Shown here piece by piece: positions 7,062-20,006 of a stretch of 64,000 bases of DNA; the stretch's first letter is position 1, and each line of letters opens with the position of its first letter. The stretch comes from a virus. The DNA lies in IMG/VR virus record IMGVR_UViG_3300044615_000409, positions 1 through 64,000 of that record. The stretch is one strand, 5' to 3'. A program made the position numbers and the translations under genes. The notes under the pieces were generated by a model that was not told where the DNA came from, made no database searches, and worked only from the letters and a program-made list of their open reading frames with translations.

Positions 7062-9299
7062 TTATAATATATACCATTGGCCCGTCGCACCGCCCACTGC
7101 GCAATACAATTCTATGTTAGTATTGATTGGTAATGAGTATGCTGTGTTGACTGCCAATAAGTCTATCCTTGCTCCAGTGTTAGGATATACCTTTAGTGCG
7201 TTGGTAGCATTGATATTTCTTACGATGATTCTTAAACCTGCCTGAGCGGCTGGTAATTTAACACCGCTACCGCTAGTAACGGTTTGTACGATATTGATGG
7301 ATGCTAGTAGATTGGCAGCATCAGCCTGTGTGCTACCTGTCGCTACGATACCTGTAGTGACTCCTGATACGTAGAAGCCGTTTGCCAATATATTAGCATT
7401 TGAGAATATATTACCGGTGACTGCTACTTGCCCTGATACCTCTATGTTGCCGAATATTGAATTTCCGTTAGCAATAACATCTACACAATTAACTGCACCT
7501 GCTATATTAGCAGTGCCTGCTATGACGTTACCGAAGATACCTGCATTTGCTGAACTGACTAGGCTCAGTGCATATATCGCATTTGCGATTACATTGCCGT
7601 TAGAAACAATCTGTGTGCCTGAAGTTAAATTACCTACTAATGTATTGCCGCCTATGTTGACATTACCTAATAGGTTTGCAGTTCCTGTCACTGACAGGTT
7701 TGCTGTAGCATTAATATTACTACCTTGTAATGTACCACCGGATACTATGTTACCGGGAACAGACAGAACATTAGTAACATTATTATATGTGAAGCCGGCC
7801 GCCGCACCGAAAGTGCCTGCATTGTTAAATTGTACTTGCGTGTTAGAACCAGCAACCACCCCGCTACCAGATCCGCCACCAGCAGACCATGCTAGATTAC
7901 CGGTGCCATCTGTGACCAAGAAATAACCATTCACTCCACCACCGATACGTATATCAGCAATATTAGGAATGACCGCGCTAGTCGTAGTCTCTGTACCAGG
8001 TATCAAAGGTATCTGTCTGAATATGTTCTTACCTTCATAAACCGTAAAGTCTAATGGATAAGAAGAATCAGGAATGTGAGTCAATACACCTTCATATGTT
8101 GGACCAGCAATGCCATTATCTATAGTTTTGCTGATAGTAATACTAGTACCAGATACTGACTTTACATAATATACTTCGCCGGCTGTGACATTAGCATTGG
8201 CTGTACCGGCGCCAGTGAATATGATAGGATAATTGACTGCTATGTGAGTCATACCCGAAGCAGGATCGACACCGATAACGTTAGGGCTTGTTGTTGATAT
8301 AACGTTCTTGTCAAAACTATTTCCTGAATAATTATCCACAGCAACAAACATGTAACTTACAGGATTTAATGTAAAGTTTCCTGTGCCGCCTACAAGATTT
8401 ATATTACTTGCAGCCTGAAAATCAGATGAGATTTTGAAATGAGTAGCGTTCGCGACATTGCTTACGTAATAAGTAGCACCAGACACAATGTTTGGTTCAA
8501 AACTATTACCTGTGAAGACTACAGGTATGCCGGGATATAGTGCAGTTGTACTAGTGGTTACTAAGTAATCAGTCGCAGTAGATGTAGTGATATCTAATGT
8601 AGACGCTGTTAAGTCACTGACACAGACAGTGCCTATAACATCACCTAACTGACCAGTTGTTGGCGGAGTTCTTTTCTGAACTTGTGCAGTCTGCATAGGT
8701 CTATTGATAGGCTGAACATATAATGTATTGCCGCAATCTACGCTTGATACTAATAGATTTAATTGTGTCACATCATAAGGAAAACTCAATGTGACAGCGC
8801 CATTTGGATTTGAACTGTTCTCGGTCAATGTCCAACCATAGTTATTTTCAAAGACTGCTTCTGCTGGGAACGTGATAGAGAAGTCTGCTTGAGCATTAGG
8901 ACGTCCTATCTGTAGTGTGACGTTGCTTTGTGTTTGTGTAGGAGCCCAATTACCGAATTGTAGTAAAACGTTTCCTGATAGATTTCCATACTGCACATCG
9001 CCCAGTGACAAGTCCACAGTCACTAAATTAGTGAGGGCATTACCTAAATTATACGTAGTAGAGCGAAAACCTAAAACGCTAGCATTAGATATGAGTGCAT
9101 TAGCCATGTCATTGTTTAATGAAGTATTGGCTAATGGTGCTTTTAATACAGCATTGTTTTGAAGATCAGTGATCTCAGACCCAGCAATACCTAAGTTGTT
9201 TTTGATGGTGGCGAAGTTATTACGGAATCCCTGGGTGCTATTATTCTGTCCAGGAATTGGGTAATTTGCATCGATGCTGTTTGTATTAATCGTACTCAT
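7062..9299 (-). CDS. Tail-fibre/virion structural protein with repeated beta modules
   Basis: A 745-residue protein. The N-terminus (INTNSIDANYPIPGQNNSTQGFRNNFATIKNNLG) is a helical head that recurs in structural proteins of T4-like aquatic phages. The middle holds copies of a beta module with the signature V-x-[AS]-G-x-[TV]-Y-Y-V-x-x-V (VSGATYYVSNV, VTAGEVYYVKSV), then Gly/Asn-rich NITANANLSV-type hexapeptide-like repeats typical of trimeric beta-helix fibres. The C-terminal about 100 residues (GIVATGSTQADAANLL to QWYIL) form a cap shared with the 12239 and 17105 genes. A CATAAATA late box is 20 nt upstream. Likely a host-recognition fibre; attachment site unknown. Confidence 0.8.
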   Translation of the reverse strand: MSTINTNSIDANYPIPGQNNSTQGFRNNFATIKNNLGIAGSEITDLQNNAVLKAPLANTSLNNDMANALISNASVLGFRSTTYNLGNALTNLVTVDLSLGDVQYGNLSGNVLLQFGNWAPTQTQSNVTLQIGRPNAQADFSITFPAEAVFENNYGWTLTENSSNPNGAVTLSFPYDVTQLNLLVSSVDCGNTLYVQPINRPMQTAQVQKRTPPTTGQLGDVIGTVCVSDLTASTLDITTSTATDYLVTTSTTALYPGIPVVFTGNSFEPNIVSGATYYVSNVANATHFKISSDFQAASNINLVGGTGNFTLNPVSYMFVAVDNYSGNSFDKNVISTTSPNVIGVDPASGMTHIAVNYPIIFTGAGTANANVTAGEVYYVKSVSGTSITISKTIDNGIAGPTYEGVLTHIPDSSYPLDFTVYEGKNIFRQIPLIPGTETTTSAVIPNIADIRIGGGVNGYFLVTDGTGNLAWSAGGGSGSGVVAGSNTQVQFNNAGTFGAAAGFTYNNVTNVLSVPGNIVSGGTLQGSNINATANLSVTGTANLLGNVNIGGNTLVGNLTSGTQIVSNGNVIANAIYALSLVSSANAGIFGNVIAGTANIAGAVNCVDVIANGNSIFGNIEVSGQVAVTGNIFSNANILANGFYVSGVTTGIVATGSTQADAANLLASINIVQTVTSGSGVKLPAAQAGLRIIVRNINATNALKVYPNTGARIDLLAVNTAYSLPINTNIELYCAVGGATGQWYIL

Positions 9300-9319
9300 A
9301 TCGTTTCGTTATCCTATTG

Positions 9320-9327
9320 TATTTATG
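9320..9327 (-). promoter_or_regulatory. T4-type late promoter box
   Basis: Minus-strand CATAAATA, 20 nt before the ATG of the 745-residue fibre gene. Confidence 0.6.
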
Positions 9328-9340
9328 TATCCTCAAAACC

Positions 9341-12226
9341 CTATAATTTATATTGTGTCTTGTTAGGCAGTATCGTCTTCTGCGGGAATAACACATAAAA
9401 GTCCTGACTGTCTACAGGGTCGGGCACCGGTGTCGCTGAAGGATACCTAGTCCATGACTTAGTTTCTAATAATGTATCATAATTATATGTCAATGTCTTG
9501 CTCACCGAGAATCTATCGATCTGGAAGTTAATCTGATTTAGAACAAAAGGCCAATCATTTTGTATGTTATCCTTGATGACATTAGCATAGGATATAGCAT
9601 CGTATACTGCTGATACTGATCCTTCACCGTCATTAAGTATTATTGAAGAACCACCCTTGGTAGTGCTTACTTTGATCTTATTACCACTCAACACTTCAAT
9701 GACATAATATACTTTATTTGGTTGCAAACCACCAAACACATCATTAGAGAATATTATAGTACCACCTACTAATATATCGCTTGTGTTTGATACTTTGATA
9801 GTATTGTCAGCGATAGATGTTTCTATAGCAGTTATTGTTATAGGTTCTGGAATCTTAGTATAAGCAATAACCCAAGCAGGGGTAAATCCTAATGTGTTTC
9901 CGTCTATCTGTTGACTTGTCATCCATAATGGCAGTAACTTGAAATTATAGTCCGCGCCTAGTTCTTGTTCTACACGCTTACGCATGTTTTCTAAACTGTT
10001 AGGATATAATACTCTAGCATATCCGGGAGTCAAACTAGTGTAGAATGTAGGAACACCACCATTTAATAATAACGGTAATCCTGTTTGTGTCAGCAAATCA
10101 AACATTCTAAAGTTTGTGATAAGATCAGCCTCTTGATTGAAGATGTAACTTGTATAGATATCATTACTACTTGCATACCATGGTCCTAGATTCAAATCTA
10201 TGAATCTAGGCCAGAATATTTCTTCACTTACGCTTTCGCTATATCTATAATCATAATCACTTGAATGATGTCCACCCATAGCAGGTTCATATTTTTGTAG
10301 ATTATCTATAACGGTACTGTATAATACTTCATATAAAATATTATTGTTTTCATCTCTTGCTATAGCAGTATTCAATTCACCTAATGTTATATTACGCCAG
10401 TAGTGATTTTTCTTAACCGCTTCAATGTATTCTTTGATGTCACTAGAATATACACCATAAGCATGTGCATATACAATGTTATTCGCTTTGCCGTAGTTAG
10501 GATCATCAGGTCTGAATAGATATTCAGTAGGTATCAGTTCAGTATTATCTAATAAGCTTGTTATCTTTTCTCTGTCAGCAATGCTAGGTGTGCATTTGAT
10601 ATAAAGATTGTCCGTCGGTATATCATATGTCTGCTTGATAGTTAGTGTGAATTCTTTTGTGCTGCTTACTAATGGAATAGATTGCGAATATGCACGAATA
10701 GTAAACGTATATGTAGCAGTATCATTTTTCTCTTGATACGTATCTGTAGGTTGATATGCTACTACACCATCTATTTCTCCATTTGATTTAAATGACAAAT
10801 TAGGAGGCAACTCACCGCTTATCAATTGATATGATAAGGTGACATCACAATTGGCTTCTATCTTTTTATCGCTGACTGTAGCATTATCCATGACACCTAG
10901 ATCACTATCAGTGACCCATATAATATCACCGGTGATGTTATTCGCTACGTTTAATGTGAATTTAAATACAGGGCTAGAATAATTAGAGTCGCTAACTTTA
11001 ATCGCTTGTGCTGTGAAACCGTACTCTTGTATATGATTTACCGGTATCGACGGAGTTCCATATACCCAACCAGTATCAGTATCCACAGTCATCCAACTTG
11101 GTGCTCCTGCAAAACTATAACGTAAATCAGTGCCGTCGAAGTCATGGCCTAATATTTTAAAACTAAAATAGTTATCTGACAAGAACTGTCCTATATATGC
11201 ATTGGCAGTAGGAGGATAAGTCATACCCGTAACAATTGGATCGGGTGGTAGCACATAGTAACCAAAATTTTCAGTACCTGCGATGTCATATGTAGGTGGT
11301 CTAGTATTATAGACTGTAGGGTTTCTAGTATTTGCTAATTTGCCCGGGCCGCCTTCAACGATAGATAAGTTTTGATTTATAACCACTATAGAATAGAATG
11401 CCGAATCATTACCTAAGGGGCTAGTTAATTGTAGAGTAAAACTATATTGTCTTTTTGTGGGTTGTCCTATCTCAGTCTCAGGTAATGTAGCATTCATAAA
11501 ACCTGTACCGGTAGTCAATGTAACAGCATCACCACCTGGTATAGTGCTGATAGTTATCTGTGTCGCATTGATAACAGACTTAATGTAATAAACTTGAGTA
11601 GTGCTTAGATTGCCTATAGGTGTTCCTGAAAAAGAGATAGGTCTGTTTTGTACAAAACCATTAGTACCTATCACTGTGATATAATTATTAGTCGCATCTG
11701 TAGCAGTAACGAAAGTTGTTACTTCAGGCAAGTTTACAATCTTTATAGGAGGTTCTGGATAACCTCTGATCAAGCCGGCTTCGTTTATCTCAAGACCGGG
11801 AGGTAATGAACCTTGCAATACTCTTATGTTTACTGGGTTCGTGGGTATAGGATTGTCATAAGATATAGCAATCTCTTGCCATATACTGTCTTGCGTAGTT
11901 AATAGTAATCCTTCAGGAGTGCTAAATGTAGGTAGCGCATCACCTGACACCCTAATACTAAAAGTTCTATCACTTAAGTTACCTAAGTTGTCTGTTACTC
12001 TTATCACGAATATGCTTGTAGTATCAGAGGATACTAATCCAGGTAAACCTGATATCAAACCATCAATACGTAAAGACATACCGTCAGGAAGGGCGCCGCT
12101 CAATAATTTATAACTCACTGTAGTCGCAGGTAGTATTGCCTCTGCTTCTAATTGTAGAGACATTACGATTTGTGCGGGATAAACTCCTACTAATCCTGCT
12201 GGTGTGATCCACTTAGGAGCACTCAT
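9341..12226 (-). CDS. Large virion protein with four He_PIG/cadherin-like Ig repeats
   Basis: A 961-residue protein. The He_PIG-type motif (L-P-x-G-[LM]-x-x...G-x-[IV]-x-G-x-P) appears four times in the first half: GALPDGMSLRIDGLISGLP, GSLPPGLEINEAGLIRGYP, GAPSWMTVDTDTGWVYGTP and GELPPNLSFKSNGEIDG. These are Ig-fold beta sandwiches often used for adhesion in phage tails. Between and after them are two copies of the Y-Y-[IV]-x-x-V beta module also found in the 7062 and 39295 proteins. The region around residues 540-780 (ADREKITSLLDNTELIPTEYLFRPDD and on) is a different, Tyr-rich domain, probably the virion attachment part. It is 12 nt from the next gene upstream, so co-transcribed with the collagen-like gene. 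Confidence 0.8.
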   Translation of the reverse strand: MSAPKWITPAGLVGVYPAQIVMSLQLEAEAILPATTVSYKLLSGALPDGMSLRIDGLISGLPGLVSSDTTSIFVIRVTDNLGNLSDRTFSIRVSGDALPTFSTPEGLLLTTQDSIWQEIAISYDNPIPTNPVNIRVLQGSLPPGLEINEAGLIRGYPEPPIKIVNLPEVTTFVTATDATNNYITVIGTNGFVQNRPISFSGTPIGNLSTTQVYYIKSVINATQITISTIPGGDAVTLTTGTGFMNATLPETEIGQPTKRQYSFTLQLTSPLGNDSAFYSIVVINQNLSIVEGGPGKLANTRNPTVYNTRPPTYDIAGTENFGYYVLPPDPIVTGMTYPPTANAYIGQFLSDNYFSFKILGHDFDGTDLRYSFAGAPSWMTVDTDTGWVYGTPSIPVNHIQEYGFTAQAIKVSDSNYSSPVFKFTLNVANNITGDIIWVTDSDLGVMDNATVSDKKIEANCDVTLSYQLISGELPPNLSFKSNGEIDGVVAYQPTDTYQEKNDTATYTFTIRAYSQSIPLVSSTKEFTLTIKQTYDIPTDNLYIKCTPSIADREKITSLLDNTELIPTEYLFRPDDPNYGKANNIVYAHAYGVYSSDIKEYIEAVKKNHYWRNITLGELNTAIARDENNNILYEVLYSTVIDNLQKYEPAMGGHHSSDYDYRYSESVSEEIFWPRFIDLNLGPWYASSNDIYTSYIFNQEADLITNFRMFDLLTQTGLPLLLNGGVPTFYTSLTPGYARVLYPNSLENMRKRVEQELGADYNFKLLPLWMTSQQIDGNTLGFTPAWVIAYTKIPEPITITAIETSIADNTIKVSNTSDILVGGTIIFSNDVFGGLQPNKVYYVIEVLSGNKIKVSTTKGGSSIILNDGEGSVSAVYDAISYANVIKDNIQNDWPFVLNQINFQIDRFSVSKTLTYNYDTLLETKSWTRYPSATPVPDPVDSQDFYVLFPQKTILPNKTQYKL

Positions 12227-12238
12227 ATGTTACCCCCA

Positions 12239-14512
<2,274 letters not shown>

Positions 14513-14513
14513 T

Positions 14514-14840
14514 TTACTTAGTCTCTAAAATACTTAATGTTAGTTTAAGAACGCTGTTTGCGTTTGCATAAACTCCTATGCTATTACCTGCCTCAACTAC
14601 TAATTTACCTGACAATAATGCCGCAGCGTCTCCCACAGGAATAGTGAAGTCTTTCGCTAGTTCTGTATTACCGTTTATTGAACTATAAAAGGTAATGTTG
14701 CCGTCATCAGATGCATTTATGTTTGTTGCTTGCGCTAGCAAGACAATCGCTGTAGTTTCCGCAGGGCATGTGTAAATGTTTGTAGCCACTGTTGTAATAT
14801 TGGCTGCTACTGACTTGAATACGTTTAATGGGCTTGCCAC
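14514..14840 (-). CDS. Small virion structural protein, all-beta
   Basis: A 108-residue protein ([26 protein letters not shown]...) rich in Thr, Asn and Ala with alternating strands ending [10 protein letters not shown]. It resembles the 90-residue product at 40526-40798 in size and strand order (T-x-[VI]-N-x-x-S-F-I-V / [13 protein letters not shown]), typical of small trimeric fibre or decoration proteins. It is packed between two collagen-like genes with 1- and 3-nt gaps, so it is probably a component or assembly partner of these fibres. Confidence 0.65.
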   Translation of the reverse strand: MASPLNVFKSVAANITTVATNIYTCPAETTAIVLLAQATNINASDDGNITFYSSINGNTELAKDFTIPVGDAAALLSGKLVVEAGNSIGVYANANSVLKLTLSILETK

Positions 14841-14843
14841 GGT

Positions 14844-17072
14844 TTAATTCTCCAATGCTAATATGTATGGTGTAAGGACTGCGAATAAACTTCTATCAAA
14901 AGTTTCTCCTTCGATCACGCCTGCCTCTTCACTAATCAATAGTCCGTCACCGATTCTAAAATCACCGAATTGATCAGTACTAGTATAATTTACTCTTCCG
15001 CCATTCGTCTGACGAATTTCATTCGCTTGTATAGGAACACCACCTAGTCTTGGTGTTGAAGTTAATATGTTAGTGCCTGTACCAACATATTCAAATGTTT
15101 GTCCACTTGCTGATATCAAAGATATCTGTAAGAAATTAACAGATCCTGGTGTAGGTGTGAACTCTAATGATTCACTAAATGTGATAACGCTTGTACCTGA
15201 TGATAGTGGTGTAGCCTCACGTACTAAAATATATTGTGAATCGACTCCATCAGTTAACAATACAGCGTCATTAACTGCTGGACGTACACTTAATCCACTA
15301 ACTGTTAATGTGCTACGTGTGTTAGATACCAACGTTCCGGTATATAATGTAGGTCCTACACCCTCTGCCCATAATCCATAATCACCGAAACTATTATTTG
15401 AATTAGTGATTGAGCAAGTACCGCCATTTTCACACTTAACACCTGCTGTACAGCAGATAGTGAATATACTTACTAACTGTGCATAACCTTGATTAGTGAT
15501 GTGTATACCTAATCCACCTTGATTGAATTGAGTATAACTGTCAAGAACCATCGACTTCAATCCACCTGCTAGATTGCCGTCTACACGCATGCCTGCGCCT
15601 GTAGTTGTGATACTGCTACAGTTTTGAATATAAGGGCTTGTTACGATAAACCCTGCACCAGTGCTTGGAAATGCGATTGCTGCCGCAGGAGTCAAATGAT
15701 CTCTGAATGTCATACCAGTAATATAGCAACGATTACGCACCCAGAAAATATCTTGTGTTGGGTTGGCTGGTCTTACATTGACCGCTCTTAAGTTATCACC
15801 TACTATACTAACACCTGCGCTTAGTGACATAGGATTTATTTCAGTATAATCACCTGCTTTCACTAATATGCAAGTAATACCTGTTGGATTCAATGCTTGT
15901 AGTGCATTGGCTGCTGTTACCGCTGATGCGATTGTTAATTTAGCATGTGACAAATCTGTACCGCTATTACTGTCGTTGCCTGATTTACTTACATATAATA
16001 CGTTTTGCGCGACACCGGCTACACCAGTCGCACCAGTCGCACCAGTAGGTCCTGTAGCACCACTAGGACCACCTGCTGATATAGCAGCCCAGCCGTATTG
16101 TGCCGTAGTGAATGTAAGTGTTAATGTATTGGCATCAACAAAATCGATTTCTGGATAATCATATCTACCTACAAAACTTACGTTTGCGCTATCTACTGGC
16201 TCAACGTTGACGTACCTAGATCCTAGATTGTGATTCACAGTCCATACAGTAGAAGGAGTTGCTTGTGTATGCAACCATGTTCCGCCGGGAGGGCCTGAAG
16301 GACCGGTCGCACCAGTGGCGCCGGTTAGACCGGTCGCACCTTGAGGCGTGAATATATTGATATCCCAAGCAGAATAATAACCGGATCCTATACCACCTAC
16401 AGCAAAAAACGTCAATGCACCTGTAGCAGGATTATAACTATTGACTACACCAACCATGTAATTGTTCACATCATATGAACATACTAAATTTTGACCAGTT
16501 GTGTATGCTAAACTTGTATCAACAATGCAAGATTTTAGTTCTTGTGCTGTACCTGTGTCGAAAGGACCACCAGTCGCCGTTGCTGTGAATATAGTTCCTG
16601 GATTGTTATTAGGAGAGCCTAATGCGGCCCAATCTGTATTTCCAGGATTATAAATCCTATATGTCATGCCTATAGTGATATCATCTGCTTCAAGCGGTGA
16701 TGTGACCAACTCCATTCCGGTTGATGATGTAGTGCTATATGGCAATGCAGGGCCAGTAGCACCCATACCACCTAATGATACTGCTGCGTATCCAGTTTGA
16801 GGCGTAGTGAAAGTTAGTGTTAGTGTAGTATTGTTTAAAAATTCTATAGTAGGATAATCATAACGACCTACGAAACTGACATTAGTACTGTCAATAGGTT
16901 CAACGTTAACATATCTCTCACCTAAATTGTGAGTCACCGTCCATACTGTAGATGCAGTCGTTTGAGTATGGAGATGTGTGCCACCTGTAGGACCGGTAGC
17001 GCCTGTAGAGCCTTGAACTCCTACTATCGCTTCTACCCAACTACTACCATTATAATATTTTAATACGCCCAT
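14844..17072 (-). CDS. Collagen-like/beta-helix fibre protein with two tip modules
   Basis: A 742-residue protein. The N-terminus MGVLKYYNGSSWVEAIVG is a short W-containing fibre start followed by a few GAT triplets. Two copies of the H-T-Q...W-T-V-x-H-N-L...GRYDYP module occur at about residues 36-105 and 262-335. Between them is the YRIYNPGNTDWAALGS segment, a motif shared with the 39295 protein. From about residue 350 it is a pectate-lyase-like right-handed beta helix (KSGNDSNSGTDLSHAKLTIASA, then VSIVGDNLRAV, MTFRDHL), the fold common in phage tailspikes that bind or degrade surface polysaccharide; no catalytic residues can be assigned. An AATAAATA box is 10 nt upstream. Confidence 0.8.
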   Translation of the reverse strand: MGVLKYYNGSSWVEAIVGVQGSTGATGPTGGTHLHTQTTASTVWTVTHNLGERYVNVEPIDSTNVSFVGRYDYPTIEFLNNTTLTLTFTTPQTGYAAVSLGGMGATGPALPYSTTSSTGMELVTSPLEADDITIGMTYRIYNPGNTDWAALGSPNNNPGTIFTATATGGPFDTGTAQELKSCIVDTSLAYTTGQNLVCSYDVNNYMVGVVNSYNPATGALTFFAVGGIGSGYYSAWDINIFTPQGATGLTGATGATGPSGPPGGTWLHTQATPSTVWTVNHNLGSRYVNVEPVDSANVSFVGRYDYPEIDFVDANTLTLTFTTAQYGWAAISAGGPSGATGPTGATGATGVAGVAQNVLYVSKSGNDSNSGTDLSHAKLTIASAVTAANALQALNPTGITCILVKAGDYTEINPMSLSAGVSIVGDNLRAVNVRPANPTQDIFWVRNRCYITGMTFRDHLTPAAAIAFPSTGAGFIVTSPYIQNCSSITTTGAGMRVDGNLAGGLKSMVLDSYTQFNQGGLGIHITNQGYAQLVSIFTICCTAGVKCENGGTCSITNSNNSFGDYGLWAEGVGPTLYTGTLVSNTRSTLTVSGLSVRPAVNDAVLLTDGVDSQYILVREATPLSSGTSVITFSESLEFTPTPGSVNFLQISLISASGQTFEYVGTGTNILTSTPRLGGVPIQANEIRQTNGGRVNYTSTDQFGDFRIGDGLLISEEAGVIEGETFDRSLFAVLTPYILALEN

Positions 17073-17082
17073 AATGTTCTAT

Positions 17083-17090
17083 TATTTATT
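17083..17090 (-). promoter_or_regulatory. Late-promoter-like box
   Basis: Minus-strand AATAAATA, 10 nt before the ATG at 17072. Confidence 0.5.
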
Positions 17091-17104
17091 TACCTGTATT
17101 TTTA

Positions 17105-19900
17105 TCAAGAGTAACTTGCCCCGACTGTATACCACTGACTTGAACTTATCGCATAGTATTGTAAACTTGCATTCGAAACATGTGTGTATGCCGCATTGGT
17201 TGCTAGGCCGTTTATTGCGGCACCTGCCGCAGGATATACGTTCATGCTGTTCACACTTGTATTGTTTACAATCAATACCATACCTGCTGTGGCTGTCGGC
17301 AATCTAACTCCTTGTCCTGCACTTACTGATGTTACTACGTTGATGTCTTTTGCCAATGCTGTAGCATCACCTTGCACACTACCTGCCGCACTAACACTAG
17401 CGGCAACACTTCTTATATAATGTGTCTGCGCTACTATGTTACCTGCTACTGTTAGAGTATCAGTAGTTTTATTATATGTAAATCCTGTGTCACCGGCTTG
17501 AGTACCGGCATCATTGAATTGAACTTCAGTGTTCGATCCTGCTACTGAGCCAGATGGGCCTGTCGCGCCCTGCACGCCAGTAGCCCCTGTAGGACCTGCT
17601 ATACCTGTAGCACCTACGCCCGTCGCTCCAGTAGGTCCTGTCAATCCAGTAGCGCCTGTTGGACCACCAGAAGGACCTGTTGCACCTGTTATACCAGTAG
17701 CACCTATACTACCACCTGAAGATATAGCAGCATATCCAGCCACTGCAGTGGTGAATGTTAAGGTTAAATTGTTATTGTCAACAAATGTGATAGTTGGATA
17801 ATCATAACGACCAACATAACTCACGTTAGCACTATCTACTGGTTCTACGTTAACATATTTGTCGTCGAGGTTATGATTGACAGTCCATGTGGTTGATGCA
17901 GACGCTTGAGTATGTAAGTATGTAGAACCAGCCGGGCCTGTTGCACCAGTAGGACCTGTTATACCTGTAGCACCTACACCTGTTGCACCAGTTGGTCCTA
18001 CTACGCCAGTAGCACCTTGAACACCGGTTGCTCCTAGTCCCGTAGCACCTTGAACACCAGTTGCTCCAGTGGCACCTGAGCCAGTTGCACCTTGAATACC
18101 AGTTGCGCCAGTTGCGCCTACTCCATCTATACCGGGTGTGCTTGTGTCATACCACAATACAGTAGTATCAGGTGGTGCCGTAGGGCCTTCAACTATGCCG
18201 GCTACACCAGTAGCACCAGTCGCTCCTGTAGAACCTTGAGGACCTACCGCGCCAAATAAGTTAACATCCCATGATGTATATGTACCACCGCCTGATATAG
18301 ATTCAACGTCTACAGACATCAAGCCTGTTATTGAATTATATGATTGGACATCACCTATCATATAATCTGATATACTAGTTGCTATTACAACTTTTTGAGC
18401 CAAAGAATAGGCTAAATTTGTACCGACGGTAAATGTTTTCAGCCCAAGACCAATTAAAATTGAAGTACTGCTAGTTGTAGAATATATGTCACCAGGAATA
18501 CCAGTAGCGCCAGTAGGTCCTGTAGGACCAGTACTGCCATTTATGCCCGGTGTTCCCGTAGCACCAGTGGATCCTGTCAATCCTGTAGCACCAATCGGAC
18601 CTGTCGCACCTACTAGTGGTTGTACCCAACTTAAGTTACCTGCACCGTCTGTGATGATTGTATAGTTAGGACTGCCGCCTAGGATAGTTATATCACCTAG
18701 ATCGCCTAAGTCAGCAGATTGTGTTACTACTAGATCGTCACCGCGTAACGTTACGGCTTCTACTTCGCCACTTGAATATAAGTCATTAGTATTGACGCTA
18801 CCTGCAACAATCAACGATGTGTTAGTAACAGTAACAACATTTGGAGTTCCGCTAACTGATATAGTCACATTAGCATTTGGTCTTACTACTACATTTGAAC
18901 TACCGTTATTGATAGAACTGATGTTGCCTTGTATGTTTGATAGACCACCACCATCACCGCTGAAGTACGTGGCAATCACATTACCCACAACATTTAGATT
19001 ATTTGTTGTAGGATTGAATTTTAAATTAGATGATGCCGAGAACTGATTATTAACATTAAATTGAATATCAAAATTAGCACCGGCTGGTTCTTGCAAGTCC
19101 CAAGGTTGACCATTAGAATAATATAACTTGTCAGTCAACACTCCATAAGCAGGATTAGTATTTGATATTCTTAGATTGCCATCTAAGGTAACGTTACCTG
19201 CTACGACATTGCTTACTTCTATATTACCATCAATAGATATGTTACCGCTGACATTTAAATCATTAGCAACATTTACATAATTTGCTCTGGCTAGATTTCC
19301 TAAATTCGCATTACCTGATGTTAAGTTACCTGTTACGATTACAGTTGTAATGTTGGCAGTTGTAATGTTAGCAGTACCGGTAGCAATCAAGTTAGATGTA
19401 TTAACATTTATGTTTGCTGTGATATTGCTAGCAATCACATTACCGATAATGTTTGCTCTATTGGCAGCAATTACATTGCCTACGCTTATGTTATTAGCAG
19501 TTACATTACCGTTAGTTATGTATACGTTAGGGGCAGCATTCGGTGTACCTATGTATAACGAATTGCCTATGAATGTGTCCGGACGTAAATCTATATATAG
19601 GGTTTGTGACGCATTATTAACCGAAGTAGCATAACCCAATGTATCGGGTGCCAGCCCTATTTCTAGACTAGTAGTAGTGACGTTTAATCGACTAAAATCT
19701 GCGGATAGTAATATGTTTCCGGTAGGCGAATTGACGGAAATGCCGGGTTGCTTGGTTCTATTGATAGATAGAACGCCTTGCGAATTTTGTAATTGGAATA
19801 GTTCAGAGAAGTTTTCTTGTGTCTTTTGAAACGCGGCGCGGATCGCATCTGCGTCTGGATCATCAGGAAAACTACCGAAGTCAATGTTTCTTTGTGCCAT
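17105..19900 (-). CDS. Collagen-like fibre protein, longest of the three
   Basis: A 931-residue protein. The N-terminal helical head (RNIDFGSFPDDPDADAIRAAFQKTQENFSELFQLQ) is followed by about 350 residues of Asn/Ile/Val-rich hexapeptide-like repeats (GNVTANNISVGNVIAANRANI), collagen-like GAT/GPT tracts, one H-T-Q...GRYDYP module (about residues 640-710), more collagen repeats and the C-terminal cap (VSAAGSVQGDATAL to QWYTVGASYS) shared with 7062 and 12239. The gene is first in its operon with a GATAAATA late box 23 nt upstream. Domain shuffling with the neighbouring fibre genes is evident. Confidence 0.82.
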   Translation of the reverse strand: MAQRNIDFGSFPDDPDADAIRAAFQKTQENFSELFQLQNSQGVLSINRTKQPGISVNSPTGNILLSADFSRLNVTTTSLEIGLAPDTLGYATSVNNASQTLYIDLRPDTFIGNSLYIGTPNAAPNVYITNGNVTANNISVGNVIAANRANIIGNVIASNITANINVNTSNLIATGTANITTANITTVIVTGNLTSGNANLGNLARANYVNVANDLNVSGNISIDGNIEVSNVVAGNVTLDGNLRISNTNPAYGVLTDKLYYSNGQPWDLQEPAGANFDIQFNVNNQFSASSNLKFNPTTNNLNVVGNVIATYFSGDGGGLSNIQGNISSINNGSSNVVVRPNANVTISVSGTPNVVTVTNTSLIVAGSVNTNDLYSSGEVEAVTLRGDDLVVTQSADLGDLGDITILGGSPNYTIITDGAGNLSWVQPLVGATGPIGATGLTGSTGATGTPGINGSTGPTGPTGATGIPGDIYSTTSSTSILIGLGLKTFTVGTNLAYSLAQKVVIATSISDYMIGDVQSYNSITGLMSVDVESISGGGTYTSWDVNLFGAVGPQGSTGATGATGVAGIVEGPTAPPDTTVLWYDTSTPGIDGVGATGATGIQGATGSGATGATGVQGATGLGATGVQGATGVVGPTGATGVGATGITGPTGATGPAGSTYLHTQASASTTWTVNHNLDDKYVNVEPVDSANVSYVGRYDYPTITFVDNNNLTLTFTTAVAGYAAISSGGSIGATGITGATGPSGGPTGATGLTGPTGATGVGATGIAGPTGATGVQGATGPSGSVAGSNTEVQFNDAGTQAGDTGFTYNKTTDTLTVAGNIVAQTHYIRSVAASVSAAGSVQGDATALAKDINVVTSVSAGQGVRLPTATAGMVLIVNNTSVNSMNVYPAAGAAINGLATNAAYTHVSNASLQYYAISSSQWYTVGASYS

Positions 19901-19923
19901 TTATCAGTTCACCATTAATATAG

Positions 19924-19931
19924 TATTTATC
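19924..19931 (-). promoter_or_regulatory. T4-type late promoter box
   Basis: Minus-strand GATAAATA, 23 nt before the ATG at 19900 and just downstream of the terminator of the preceding operon. Confidence 0.65.
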
Positions 19932-19962
19932 AGTTTGGGATAAACACGATTGCCAAAAAAAT

Positions 19963-19980
19963 ACCCGACATAAGTCGGGT
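19963..19980 (-). terminator. Intrinsic terminator after the 20007 gene
   Basis: ACCCGAC-ATAA-GTCGGGT stem-loop (7 bp); read on the minus strand it is followed by TATTTTTTT. It ends the head-gene operon upstream of the fibre operon. Confidence 0.85.
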
Positions 19981-20006
19981 ATTTCTTCACTTTAATGACT
20001 TGCAGA